From Streptomyces fagopyri (GTDB lineage Bacteria > Actinomycetota > Actinomycetes > Streptomycetales > Streptomycetaceae): a DNA stretch of 64,000 nt. Shown one piece after another: positions 7,306 to 15,587 of the stretch. The translations under genes and the position numbers were made by a program. Where the stretch lies: contig NZ_CP045643.1 of assembly GCF_009498275.1 (NCBI RefSeq), forward strand, positions 1,984,001 through 2,048,000, written 5' to 3'. The notes beneath the pieces were generated by a model. The model did not search any database. It had not been told where the DNA came from and saw nothing but the letters and a program-made list of their open reading frames with translations. Position 1 is the stretch's first letter; each line of letters starts with the position of its first letter.

Positions 7306-9448
7306 ACTGGGCGGCCGGCCAGGCGCTGTTGGCGGTGACGGAGAGCCGCAGATGGCGCAGGCCCGTGCCGGCCGGCAGCGCGATCGTCACGGTGTTGCCG
7401 GTCGCCGGGTCGAACCGGTAGCCCTGCGAACCGACCACGGTGGAGAAGCCGGACCCGTCGGTGCTGCCCAGCACGGAGAGGGTCTCGGTGCGCGCGCCCC
7501 AGGCCGAGGACGGCGGCAGCTTGAGGACGACCCGGCGGACCGCCTGCGTGGAGCCGAGGTCCACGGTGAAGGACTGGGGGAAGGCGTTGTTGGTGGACTC
7601 CCAGTAACTGTTCGCGTCGCCGTCGACGGCCCTGCCCGGTGTGTAGACGTCCTGGGAGCCGCTGGCCGTGGCCGGGCGGCCCTTGGCCAGGTTGGCGTTC
7701 TGGTCCGGGGGCGGGTTGCCCTGGCCGGGCCGCGGCCAGGCCGAGCAGTCCGACCAGGTGCTGCTCCAGCCGGAGTTGCCGCCGCCGTCGCCGACCGTGA
7801 AGGTGCCCGAGCCGGTCGGATAGGGGCAGTTGTAGATGCCCGCCGCCCCGACGCCGGTGGCCTGGACGTTGCTGAACCTCGCCGAGCCCGGTGTCTCGGC
7901 CTGGACGACGACCGTCCCGGTGTTCTTCACGGTCGCCCCGGTCACGTTGATGTTGGACGTGGGGAAGCCACGGCCGCCGCCGGAGACGAACTCGAAGGCA
8001 CTGTACGGGCTGTCGATGATGGTCGTGTTGGTGATGTTGACGGTCGCGTTGATCGCGCTGTCGTACGAGTCGACCCGCAGGGCACCCATCGGGTGGTTCC
8101 AGTTGGGGTTGATCGCCCCGGTCCGCACGAGCGTGTTGCCGTCGACGGTGATCGTGCCGGCCAGCGGGGAGAAGGGGTCGAGGAACTTCTGGTTGGAGAC
8201 GGCGATGCCGCTGCCCAGCGCGTCGGTGTCGGAGACCAGGTTGTTCCTGACGCTGATGTCCGTGCCGCCGTAGATCGCGATGCCGTTGGCGAGGTTCGGC
8301 TGCGAGATGGTGTTGCTCTCGAAGCTGGAGTTGCTGTCCGCGCCGTTCAGCGACCACATGGCGAGCGAGTCGTCTCCCTGGTTGCGCAGGAAGTTGTTGC
8401 TGACGCGGACGCCGTGCGCGTTGCCGTTGAGGTTGAGCCCGTCGGCGGTGGTGTCGAGGACGCGGTTGTTCTCGACCACGAGGTTGTCGTTGTTGCCGGT
8501 CAGCCACAGGCCGACCTTGAGGTGCTGGATCCACATCCCGGAGACCGAACTCCCGGGTCCGAGCGATCCGTTGACGAAGTTGTCCGGGTTGGAGTCGACG
8601 CGTTCGGTGACCTCTCCGAGGACCGCGAAGTCCTTGAGGTGGACGCCGCCGGAGGAGCTGCCCTGGTCGATGAAACGGGACGCGTGGACGACGGAGTACC
8701 AGCCTCCGGCGCCCTGGAGCGTGACGTTCTGGACGCCGCTGAGCGAGGACGTCACCCGGTAGTCGCCCGGCGGGATCCACACGACACCGCCCTGGGCGGC
8801 GGAGATCGCGGCGCGGAAGGCCTGCGTGGAGTCGCCCTGGCCGCTGGGGTCAGCCCCCTTGTCGGTGACGGACACCGAGCCCGCCGGGCGGCCCGCGGCG
8901 GCGACCTGCTCGAAGTCCGCGACGTCGACGGTGACCTGGGTGGAGGTGGCCTGGAAGGCGATCCTGTCGCCCGCCTGGACGTTCTGGCCGAGCAGGAGCC
9001 GGGCGTCGTCGAAGAAGTGGTGCTGCTTGGCTCCCGCGATCCAGGACGTGTCCACGTAGGAGTACTTCGAGGTCACGGCGAGCGTCCTGGAGATCTTGGT
9101 GCCGTTCACGTACACGTCGAGGGTGCCCGACTGGCCGTCGGGGACGCTGTAGGAGACGTTCACCGCGTTGGCCGCGCGCGGGACGGTGAACTCGACGCGC
9201 TGCCCCGCCGACAGACGTACGGCCTGCCGGCCGGAGGCTTCCGAGGCGAGCGTGCCCTGCGTGTAGTCGGGGCCGGTCTTCGTGCCGGTGGTCGTGGCCG
9301 ACTCGGCCTCGACCGAGGTGAAGGGGAGGCTCGCGCCCGCCACGGCCACGGCGGCGTGGGCTGTCGTGGCGCCGAGCATGCCCGCGGCGAGGGCGGCGGC
9401 AGCGGCGCACGCCAAGGGCACGCGTCCGAGCGTTCTGCTGCTGTGCAT
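7274..9448 (-). CDS. Secreted GH87 alpha-1,3-glucanase / mycodextranase
   Basis: Extracellular glycoside hydrolase of 724 residues. A signal peptide (1 to about 32, ending TTAHA) is followed by a carbohydrate-binding beta-sandwich (about 40-185), a right-handed parallel beta-helix (about 190-560) and a C-terminal F5/8-type (discoidin/CBM32) domain (about 585-724). The helix contains TTADGLNL and NQGDDSLAMW. Asp336, Asp359 and Asp360 are spaced 23 and 24 apart, as I recall for the three catalytic Asp of GH87 enzymes (mycodextranase, alpha-1,3-glucanase). ATG 9448 is preceded by GAAGGGA; longer frames upstream have no signal peptide. It lies 55 bases after the alpha-glucosidase gene, so is probably the last gene of the sugar importer operon. 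Another beta-helix hydrolase is the alternative. Confidence 0.8.
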   Translation of the reverse strand: MHSSRTLGRVPLACAAAAALAAGMLGATTAHAAVAVAGASLPFTSVEAESATTTGTKTGPDYTQGTLASEASGRQAVRLSAGQRVEFTVPRAANAVNVSYSVPDGQSGTLDVYVNGTKISRTLAVTSKYSYVDTSWIAGAKQHHFFDDARLLLGQNVQAGDRIAFQATSTQVTVDVADFEQVAAAGRPAGSVSVTDKGADPSGQGDSTQAFRAAISAAQGGVVWIPPGDYRVTSSLSGVQNVTLQGAGGWYSVVHASRFIDQGSSSGGVHLKDFAVLGEVTERVDSNPDNFVNGSLGPGSSVSGMWIQHLKVGLWLTGNNDNLVVENNRVLDTTADGLNLNGNAHGVRVSNNFLRNQGDDSLAMWSLNGADSNSSFESNTISQPNLANGIAIYGGTDISVRNNLVSDTDALGSGIAVSNQKFLDPFSPLAGTITVDGNTLVRTGAINPNWNHPMGALRVDSYDSAINATVNITNTTIIDSPYSAFEFVSGGGRGFPTSNINVTGATVKNTGTVVVQAETPGSARFSNVQATGVGAAGIYNCPYPTGSGTFTVGDGGGNSGWSSTWSDCSAWPRPGQGNPPPDQNANLAKGRPATASGSQDVYTPGRAVDGDANSYWESTNNAFPQSFTVDLGSTQAVRRVVLKLPPSSAWGARTETLSVLGSTDGSGFSTVVGSQGYRFDPATGNTVTIALPAGTGLRHLRLSVTANSAWPAAQFSEVEAYLSS

Positions 9449-9503
9449 GTGCTGATCCCTTCGAGGTGGGGGTGCGGGGACAGCGGTGTTCGGTTCGGCG
9501 GTC

Positions 9504-11105
9504 TCAGGCGCGCAGCCACACCGCCGTGTCCGGTGGGAGGAATCCGTCGACGTCCAACGGGGCGCTGCTGAGCACGAGTTCGATGTGCTCCGGAAGCTCG
9601 ACCGGCTCCTCGGCCAGGTTGACGACGCAGAGCAGACCGTCGGTGCGGGCGAAGGCGAGGACGCCCTCGGGAGCGGGCAGCCAGCTGAGCGGACCGTCAC
9701 CGAAGCCCGGTTCGGTACGCCGGACGCGGAGCGCGGCGCGGTAGAGGCTCAGCATCGAGGTGGGGTCCTCGGACTGGCGGTCGGCGGCGTGGTCGGCCCA
9801 GCCGGCCGGCTGGGGCAGCCAGGGGTCGCCACCGAACCCGGCGTACGGGGCCTGTGCCTCCCAGGGCAGCGGGACCCGGCAGCCGTCCCGGCCCGGGTCC
9901 GTGCCGCCGGAGCGGAAGTGCATCGGGTCCTGGATGCTTTCGAGAGGCAACTCCACTTCGGGAAGCCCGAGTTCCTCGCCCTGGTAGACATAGACGGAAC
10001 CGGGCAGGGCGAGTGAGAGCAGCGCGGCGGCGCGGGCCCTGCGGGTGCCGAGGGCCGGATCGGTGGGGGTGCCGAAGGCCTTCGCCGTGAAGTCGAAGCC
10101 GGTGTCCGTGCGACCGTAGCGGGTGACCGTGCGCGTCACGTCGTGGTTGCAGAGCACCCAGGTGGCGGGCGCTCCGACGGGCGCGTGCTCGGCGAGGGTC
10201 TCGTCGATGGAGGTGCGCAGCCGACCCGCGTCCCAGGGGCAGGACAGGAACGAGAAGTTGAAGGCGGTGTGCAGCTCGTCGGGGCGCAGATAGCGGGCGA
10301 AGCGCTCGGTGTCGGGGAGCCAGACCTCGCCGACGAAGATGCCGTCGTAGGCGTCGGCGACCGACCTCCACGAGCGGTAGATGTCATGGAGTTCGTCACG
10401 GTCGACGTACGGGTTCGGGTCGCGGCCCTCGACGTAGTCGGGCAGGTCGGGGTCCTTGGCCAGCAGGGCGGCCGAGTCGATGCGGACGCCCGCCACCCCG
10501 CGTTCGAACCAGAAGCGCAGGATCTCCTCGTGCTCCTGGCGGACGGCCGGGTGCTCCCAGTTGAGGTCCGGCTGCTCGGGGGTGAAGAGGTGGAGGTACC
10601 AGTCGCCGTCGGGCAGCCGGGTCCACACCGGTTCGGCGGAGCCGGCGAACTGGGACGGCCAGTCGTTGGGCGGGAGTTCGCCGTGCTCCCCGCGTCCGGG
10701 GCGGAAGTGGAACAGCTCGCGCTCCGGACCGCCCGCGAGGGCCGCCTGGAACCAGGGGTGCTGGTCGGACACGTGGTTCGGCACGATGTCGACGAGGGTG
10801 CGGATGCCCAGTTCCCGGGCCTCGGCGATGAGCTTCTCCGCCTCGGCGAGCGTCCCGAAGGCCGGGTCGATGGAGCGGTAGTCCGCGACGTCGTAGCCGC
10901 CGTCGGCCATGGGTGAGCGGTACCAGGGGTTGAACCACAGGGCGTCCACCCCGAGTTCGGCGAGATAGGGCAGTCTGGCGCGGACGCCCGCGAGGTCGCC
11001 GGTGCCGTCGCCGTCGCCGTCCGCGAAGCTGCGGACGTACACCTGGTAGATGACGGCGGAACGCCACCACGCGGACTGATTTCGGGCAGGGCGGGGCTGT
11101 CCCAC
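9504..11105 (-). CDS. GH13 alpha-glucosidase
   Basis: Cytoplasmic alpha-glucosidase of about 533 residues that would release glucose from imported alpha-gluco-oligosaccharides. The GH13 regions are clear: DIVPNHV, GVRIDSA with nucleophile Asp210, FVGEVW with acid/base Glu260, and CNHDV with Asp322. There is no signal peptide, which fits an intracellular partner of the importer. Two GTG starts are possible: 11135, close to the permease stop but without a ribosome binding site, and 11105, preceded by GAAAGG; I chose 11105. Gene order (permease, glucosidase, GH87) matches Streptomyces alpha-glucoside operons, with the secreted GH87 making the oligosaccharides. Confidence 0.9.
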   Translation of the reverse strand: MGQPRPARNQSAWWRSAVIYQVYVRSFADGDGDGTGDLAGVRARLPYLAELGVDALWFNPWYRSPMADGGYDVADYRSIDPAFGTLAEAEKLIAEARELGIRTLVDIVPNHVSDQHPWFQAALAGGPERELFHFRPGRGEHGELPPNDWPSQFAGSAEPVWTRLPDGDWYLHLFTPEQPDLNWEHPAVRQEHEEILRFWFERGVAGVRIDSAALLAKDPDLPDYVEGRDPNPYVDRDELHDIYRSWRSVADAYDGIFVGEVWLPDTERFARYLRPDELHTAFNFSFLSCPWDAGRLRTSIDETLAEHAPVGAPATWVLCNHDVTRTVTRYGRTDTGFDFTAKAFGTPTDPALGTRRARAAALLSLALPGSVYVYQGEELGLPEVELPLESIQDPMHFRSGGTDPGRDGCRVPLPWEAQAPYAGFGGDPWLPQPAGWADHAADRQSEDPTSMLSLYRAALRVRRTEPGFGDGPLSWLPAPEGVLAFARTDGLLCVVNLAEEPVELPEHIELVLSSAPLDVDGFLPPDTAVWLRA

Positions 11106-11144
11106 GGTGCGTTGCCTTTCGTTCGAGGAGGTCACGTACAGGCG

Positions 11145-12020
11145 TCAGCCCTTGGTGCTGCCCGCGCTGATCCCGGCGATGATGTGCCGCTGGAACACCA
11201 GGAACATCACGACCATGGGGATGCTCGCGATCACCATCGCGGCGATGAGCACGGTCAGTTGGATGTTCTGCGACAGCTGGACGAGCGCCACGCTGATGGG
11301 CTGTTTGTCGGTGTCGGAGAACACCATCAGCGGCCACAGGAAGTCCTGCCAGACGGCGACCAGGGCGAAGATCGACACGACTCCGAGGACGGGCCGGGAC
11401 ATCGGCAGCACGATCGACCACAGGGTGCGCAGTTTCCCGGCGCCGTCGATCTCGGCGGCCTCCAGGACGTCGCGCGGGATCTGGTCGAAGAAGCGTTTGA
11501 GCAGGTAGAGGTTGAAGGCGTTCGCGACGGCCGGCAGCCAGATGCCGAGCGGTGAGTTCAGCAGGCTGGTGTGGATGAGGGGCAGGTCCGCGACGGTCAG
11601 GTACTTGGGGACCACCAGCGCCTGTGCGGGGACCATCAGGGTGGCGAGGATGCCGCCGAGGATCACCTTGCCGAAGGCCGGCTTCAGTTTGGACAGGGCG
11701 TACGCGGCGGCGGTGCAGAAGACCAGCTGGAGGATCCAGGCGCCGGCCGCCTGGACCACGGTGTTCCACAGGTGCGTGGGCAGGTCCATCAGGTCCCACG
11801 CGTCGGTGTAGCCGGACAGGTGCCAGTGATCGGGCACGAGCGTCGGCGGCGTGCGGGTCACCTCGTCCGGCGACTTCATCGCGCCGGTGACCATCCAGTA
11901 GACGGGGAAGAGGAAGGCCAGCGCGAAGAGCAGGACGACGCCGCTGAAGACCGTCCAGTAGACGGCCTTGCCACGCGGGCGGGCCAGGGCGAGCGGGGAG
12001 ACCAGGGTCCGGGTGCTCAC
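11145..12020 (-). CDS. Carbohydrate ABC permease, MalG-like (CUT1)
   Basis: Membrane permease of 291 residues, six predicted helices, with the EAA loop DVLEAAEIDGAGKLRTLWSIVLPMSRP that docks the ATPase. The typical MalG-side start FPVYWMVTGAMKSPDEV and the conserved end HIIAGISAGSTKG are present. GTG at 12020 overlaps the stop of the MalF-like gene (GTGA). No ATP-binding gene lies in the operon, so a shared ATPase such as MsiK, used by many Streptomyces sugar importers, probably serves it (inference). Confidence 0.93.
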   Translation of the reverse strand: MSTRTLVSPLALARPRGKAVYWTVFSGVVLLFALAFLFPVYWMVTGAMKSPDEVTRTPPTLVPDHWHLSGYTDAWDLMDLPTHLWNTVVQAAGAWILQLVFCTAAAYALSKLKPAFGKVILGGILATLMVPAQALVVPKYLTVADLPLIHTSLLNSPLGIWLPAVANAFNLYLLKRFFDQIPRDVLEAAEIDGAGKLRTLWSIVLPMSRPVLGVVSIFALVAVWQDFLWPLMVFSDTDKQPISVALVQLSQNIQLTVLIAAMVIASIPMVVMFLVFQRHIIAGISAGSTKG

Positions 12021-12988
12021 GCGTCCTCCCCTTCCGAGCGGGTGAACCGCAGGTACAGGGCCGAGAAGGCGCTGAGCAGGACGAGCAGCATGACGCTCAA
12101 CGCGCAGGCTCCGCCGAAGTCGTTGTAGAGGAAGGCGTACTTGTAGATCAGGTAGAGCACCGTGACGGTCTTGTCCTCGGGGCCGCCGCCGGTGATCACG
12201 AACGGTTCCGTGAAGACCTGCATGGTGGCGATGATCTGGAGCAGCATCAGCATGAGGATGATGAAGCGGGTCTGCGGGATCGTCACGTGCCGGATGCGCT
12301 GCAGGAGACTGGCGCCGTCCAGCTCGGCCGCCTCGTACAACTCGCCGGGGATGCTCTGGAGCGCCGCGAGGTAGATGAGGACGGTGCCGCCGAGGTTGGC
12401 CCAGGTGGCCACGATGACGAGCGAGACGAGCGCGGTGTCGGCGCCGTTGGACCAGTTCGAGGTCGGCAGGTGCAGGAAGCGCAGCGCCTCGTTGGCGAGG
12501 CCCGCTCCGGGATCGTAGAACCACTTCCACAGCAGGGCGCTGACCACCGGCGGGATCATCACCGGCAGGTAGACCACGACGCGGAAGAAGGCCTTGGCGT
12601 GCCGCAGTTCGTTGAGGACGAGGGCCATCACGAAGGGGACGGCGAAGCCGATGAGCAGGGCGATGAGCGTGAAGGTGAGGGTGTTGCGCCACGCGGCGGT
12701 GAACTCCGGGTCGTGGAAGACCCGGGTGAAGTTGGCGGTGCCGGCCCACTCGCCGCCGCTGCCCGGCGTGTACTTCTGGAAGGCGATCACGACCGCGCGG
12801 ATCGCCGGGTACCAGGAGAACAGTGCGAAGCAGAGCACGCCGCCGATCAGGAAGGCGTAGGCGCGGGACTGGTCGGCCAGGCGCCGGCGCCACGGTCCCC
12901 CGGGCCGGCGCCCGGCCGACCGCGTCCCCTCCGGCACGCCGACGGCGGCCGGAGGGAACGTCGCGGGGGGCTTCGATGCGGTCTTCAT
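12017..12988 (-). CDS. Carbohydrate ABC permease, MalF-like (CUT1)
   Basis: Membrane permease of 323 residues. About 40 residues of basic, Pro-rich cytoplasmic leader precede the first helix (AYAFLIGGVLCFALFSWYPA). The EAA motif IPGELYEAAELDGASLLQRIRHVTIPQ is complete. ATG at 12988 begins 8 bases after the lipoprotein stop at 12997, and its TGA overlaps the MalG-like start. It forms the channel with the 12020 gene product for the alpha-gluco-oligosaccharides expected from the GH87 enzyme. Confidence 0.93.
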   Translation of the reverse strand: MKTASKPPATFPPAAVGVPEGTRSAGRRPGGPWRRRLADQSRAYAFLIGGVLCFALFSWYPAIRAVVIAFQKYTPGSGGEWAGTANFTRVFHDPEFTAAWRNTLTFTLIALLIGFAVPFVMALVLNELRHAKAFFRVVVYLPVMIPPVVSALLWKWFYDPGAGLANEALRFLHLPTSNWSNGADTALVSLVIVATWANLGGTVLIYLAALQSIPGELYEAAELDGASLLQRIRHVTIPQTRFIILMLMLLQIIATMQVFTEPFVITGGGPEDKTVTVLYLIYKYAFLYNDFGGACALSVMLLVLLSAFSALYLRFTRSEGEDA

Positions 12989-12996
12989 GAACGGTG

Positions 12997-14346
12997 TCAG
13001 CCTCGGGCCAGGATGGAGTCGATCTTGCCGGAGGCGTCCTTGAGGAGCTGGTCGATGTCGGCGTCCTTCTTGGTGAGGACCGCGGACACCGTGCCGTCGA
13101 GGACGGAGTAGATCTGCTGGGCCTGCGGCGGCTCGATCTTCATCTGCAGGCTCTGGTTGCCGTCGAGGAAGGCCTGGTAGTTGTCCACCGGCACGTTCGC
13201 GTTGGCCTTCTTGACCTCCTGGTCCTTGGCGTCCGCGGCGCCGGTGAACAGCCGCGGCTCGGGCAGGCCGACCGGGGCGTTGTTCTGCTTGGCCCGGGCG
13301 TAGTCGCCGAGGAAGCCCTTGCCGGGCGTCAGGAACATGTGCTCGAGCCACTTGAGGCCGGCCTTGATCTGGGCCGGGGAGTCCTTCTTGTTGAACATGT
13401 AGCCGTCGCCGCCGATGAGCGTTCCCTTGCCGCCGGGCATGGGCGCGAGGGCGAGGTCGTTGTAGTTGCCGCCCTTCTCCTTGACGAGGATCGGGATGTT
13501 GTCGGGCGCGGAGAGGTACATGCCGAGCTTCCCTGAGCCCATCATCTGCTGGACGTCGTTGATGACCAGCAGCTGCTTGCTGCCCATGGAGTTGTCGCTC
13601 CAGCGCATGTCCTTGAGGTTCTGCAGGACGGCCTTGCCCTCGGGGGTGTCGATCGTGGCCTTCTTGCCGTCCGGGCCGACGACGTCTCCGCCCTGCGAGT
13701 AGAGCTCGGCCGTGAAGTGCCAGCCGCCCTGGTTCTGGGCGCTGTAGTCGGCGTACCCGACGGTGCCCTTGCCGAGCGCGGCTATCTTCTTGGCGTCCGC
13801 GCGCAGCTCCTCCCACGTGGCCGGGGGCTTCTCGGGGTCGAGGCCGGCCTGCTGGAAGAGCTTCTTGTTGTAGATCAGGCCCATCGAGTAGCCGGTGCGC
13901 GGGACGCCGTAGATCTTGCCGTCGACGGTGTAGATGTCGCGCAGCTGCTGCTGGATGGTGCCGTAGCTCTTGAGGTCCTTGACGTAACTCGAGATGTCGG
14001 CGGCCTGGTTGATGCCGACGACGTGCTTGGCGTCGGTGAAGTACGTGTAGAAGACGTCCTCCATCTGACCGCCCGCCAGTTTGGCGTCGAAGGTCTTGGG
14101 GTCCTGGCAGGGGAACGCGTCGTGCGCGACGACGTCGATGTCCGGATTCTGCTTCTCGAACGCCTTGATGTCGGCCTCGAAGAACGAGCGGTCGACCTTG
14201 GCGCTCTTCGGCGGCATGCAGTTGACCGTGATGCGGGTCTTGCCACCCGCGGAACCGTCGTCACTCGAACCGCAGGCGGTGGCGGTGAGCGCGAAGGCGG
14301 ACGCCGTGAGTACGACGAAGGTACGGCGGAACCCGGGACTTCTCAT
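12997..14346 (-). CDS. Extracellular sugar-binding lipoprotein of CUT1 importer
   Basis: Solute-binding lipoprotein of 449 residues. The signal ends in lipobox T-A-T-A-Cys25, followed by GSSDDGSAGG linker. Mature sequence has the family-1 solute-binding pattern: AFEKQNPDIDV, GGQMEDVFYTYFTDAKHV, YGVPRTGYSMGLIYNKKLFQQAGL and PPATWEEL. ATG 14346 follows AAAGGGG. The mature N-terminus (ITVNCMPPKSAKVDRSFFE, with a paired Cys in AFPCQDP) is unlike the MalE proteins I know from Streptomyces, so maltose is not assumed. Together with the downstream GH13 and GH87 enzymes, nigero- or mixed-linkage gluco-oligosaccharides are the better guess. It is the first gene of the five-gene operon. Confidence 0.92.
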   Translation of the reverse strand: MRSPGFRRTFVVLTASAFALTATACGSSDDGSAGGKTRITVNCMPPKSAKVDRSFFEADIKAFEKQNPDIDVVAHDAFPCQDPKTFDAKLAGGQMEDVFYTYFTDAKHVVGINQAADISSYVKDLKSYGTIQQQLRDIYTVDGKIYGVPRTGYSMGLIYNKKLFQQAGLDPEKPPATWEELRADAKKIAALGKGTVGYADYSAQNQGGWHFTAELYSQGGDVVGPDGKKATIDTPEGKAVLQNLKDMRWSDNSMGSKQLLVINDVQQMMGSGKLGMYLSAPDNIPILVKEKGGNYNDLALAPMPGGKGTLIGGDGYMFNKKDSPAQIKAGLKWLEHMFLTPGKGFLGDYARAKQNNAPVGLPEPRLFTGAADAKDQEVKKANANVPVDNYQAFLDGNQSLQMKIEPPQAQQIYSVLDGTVSAVLTKKDADIDQLLKDASGKIDSILARG

Positions 14347-14431
14347 CGGTGGACCCCTTTGGGCAGGAGCGGTTGGGCGCCTTGGGCAGGAGCGGTGGGC
14401 GCCGCACACTCAAGCACCGCCGACAGGGGTG

Positions 14432-14500
14432 CGCAAGATGTCACGCAGAATCTGTAATTATTTGACAGAGGAATGGATCTCAGCGGCGGGGCGCTTGCAG
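14432..14500. promoter_or_regulatory. CTTGC-type repressor motifs in front of the sugar operon
   Basis: The region upstream of the lipoprotein gene holds CGCAAG (14432-14437, CTTGCG on the minus strand) and CTTGCAG (14494-14500). CTTGCAG is the half-site I recall for the Streptomyces MalR/Reg1 LacI-family repressors. The adjacent LacI gene carries the same type of motif in its own promoter (15561-15584). An AT-rich stretch at 14455-14465 between the two motifs may be promoter DNA. Confidence 0.45.
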
Positions 14501-14566
14501 GGCCGGACGGATGCCGACGACAGGGTGCTCGCGCGGTCCGCCGGATCTCAGCGGCGGGGTGCTTGC
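14475..14566. repeat. 24-bp direct repeat duplicating the 3' end of the LacI gene
   Basis: Positions 14475-14498 and 14543-14566 differ at one base of 24 and are 68 bases apart. The second copy covers the last codons and stop of the LacI gene; the first lies just downstream and would encode the same ending, so it looks like a small tandem duplication of the gene's 3' end. Both copies include CTTGC. Confidence 0.85.
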
Positions 14567-15546
14567 GCGGTCGACCCCCGCACCACCAACTCGGGTTCGA
14601 ACAGCAGCTCTTCGGGTGTCACACTGCTTCCGCCGATCTGGGCGTTCAGCAGTTCGACGGCCGCCCGGCCCATGGCCTCGATGGGCTGACGCACGGTGGT
14701 CAGCGGCGGCTCGGTGCAGTTCATCAGCGCGGAGTCGTCGTACCCGACGACCGACACCTGTGACGGCACGTCAAGTCCCTTGCGGCGGGCGGCCCGTACC
14801 ACACCGAGAGCGAGCGGGTCACTCGCGCAGATGAAGCCCGTGACCCCTCGGTCGATGAGCCGGGAGGCCGCCGCCTGACCGCCCTCGATGGAGAACATGG
14901 CCCGGCCGATGTGCTCGTCCGGCAGCTCGGGCGCGAGGGTCCGCACCGCCGCCAGTTTCCGGCCGGAAGGAATGTGGTCGGCGGGGCCGAGCACCAGGCC
15001 GATCCGCTCGTGGCCGAGCGAGACGAGATGCCGCCATGCCTGTTCGACGGCCACCGCGTCGTCGCACGAGACGCCCGGGAAGCCCAGGTGCCCGATGGCG
15101 GCGTTGACCAGCACCACCGGGATGTGGCGCTCCGCGAGCTGCCGGTAGTGGTCGTGCGGCGCGTCGGCCTGCGCGTACAGACCACCCGCGAACACCACAC
15201 CGGAGACCTGCTGCTGGAGCAGCAGATCCACGTAGTCCGCCTCGGAGACCCCGCCCTTGGTCTGGGTGCAGAGCACCGGGGTCAGCCCCAGTTGCGCCAG
15301 CGCTCCGCCGATCACCTCGGCGAACGCCGGGAAGATCGGGTTCTGCAGCTCGGGCAGGACGAGGCCCACCAGCCGCGCGCGCTCACCGCGCAGTTGGGTG
15401 GGCCTCTCGTAGCCGAGCACGTCGAGCGCGGAGAGCACCGCCTGCCGGGTGGAGTCGGAGACGCCGGGCTTGCCGTTGAGCACCCGGCTGACCGTGGCCT
15501 CGCTGACCCCGACCTTTTTCGCCACCTGAGCAAGTCGTCGTGTCAT
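14548..15546 (-). CDS. LacI/GalR-family transcriptional regulator
   Basis: Sugar-responsive repressor of 332 residues. The N-terminal helix-turn-helix and hinge are textbook: TRRLAQVAKKVGVSEATVSRVLNGKPGVSDSTRQAVLSAL split as DNA-binding domain (about 1-60), then a periplasmic-binding-protein-like sensor. ATG 15546 is chosen because the domain begins at once; an open frame to 15615 adds residues not found in the family. It sits upstream of and in the same direction as the importer, GH13 and GH87 operon, the arrangement of malR in Streptomyces, and likely represses both itself and that operon through CTTGC motifs. Stop lies inside the 24-base repeat at 14543. Confidence 0.93.
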   Translation of the reverse strand: MTRRLAQVAKKVGVSEATVSRVLNGKPGVSDSTRQAVLSALDVLGYERPTQLRGERARLVGLVLPELQNPIFPAFAEVIGGALAQLGLTPVLCTQTKGGVSEADYVDLLLQQQVSGVVFAGGLYAQADAPHDHYRQLAERHIPVVLVNAAIGHLGFPGVSCDDAVAVEQAWRHLVSLGHERIGLVLGPADHIPSGRKLAAVRTLAPELPDEHIGRAMFSIEGGQAAASRLIDRGVTGFICASDPLALGVVRAARRKGLDVPSQVSVVGYDDSALMNCTEPPLTTVRQPIEAMGRAAVELLNAQIGGSSVTPEELLFEPELVVRGSTAQAPRR

Positions 15547-15549
15547 GAG

Positions 15550-15584
15550 CGCAAGAATACCGCAAGAAATGCAAACGACTTGCG
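15550..15584. promoter_or_regulatory. Autoregulatory operator of the LacI gene
   Basis: CGCAAG (15561-15566) and CTTGCG (15579-15584) form an inverted repeat with a 12-base spacer, and a third GCGCAAG begins near 15549. They lie directly before the LacI start and match the CTTGC motifs before the importer operon. Confidence 0.5.
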
Positions 15585-15587
15585 TAA

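Noticed and set aside
7352..9571. 739-codon plus-strand open frame opposite the GH87 gene
   Set aside because: Low-complexity Gly/Arg/Val/Asp sequence typical of an antisense frame; the minus-strand protein has a signal peptide and clear domains.
9449..9700. Upstream extension of the GH87 protein
   Set aside because: It would run into the alpha-glucosidase gene and bury the signal peptide; ATG 9448 has a ribosome binding site.
14438..14444. ATGTCAC before the sugar-binding lipoprotein gene as a GntR site
   Set aside because: Only the 7-base core matches, and a few chance copies are expected in 64 kb; the gene belongs to a LacI-controlled operon.
12997..15546. Naming the importer and regulator malE/malR
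   Set aside because: Layout fits, but the mature binding protein is unlike known Streptomyces MalE and the operon includes GH87, so the symbols would mislead.
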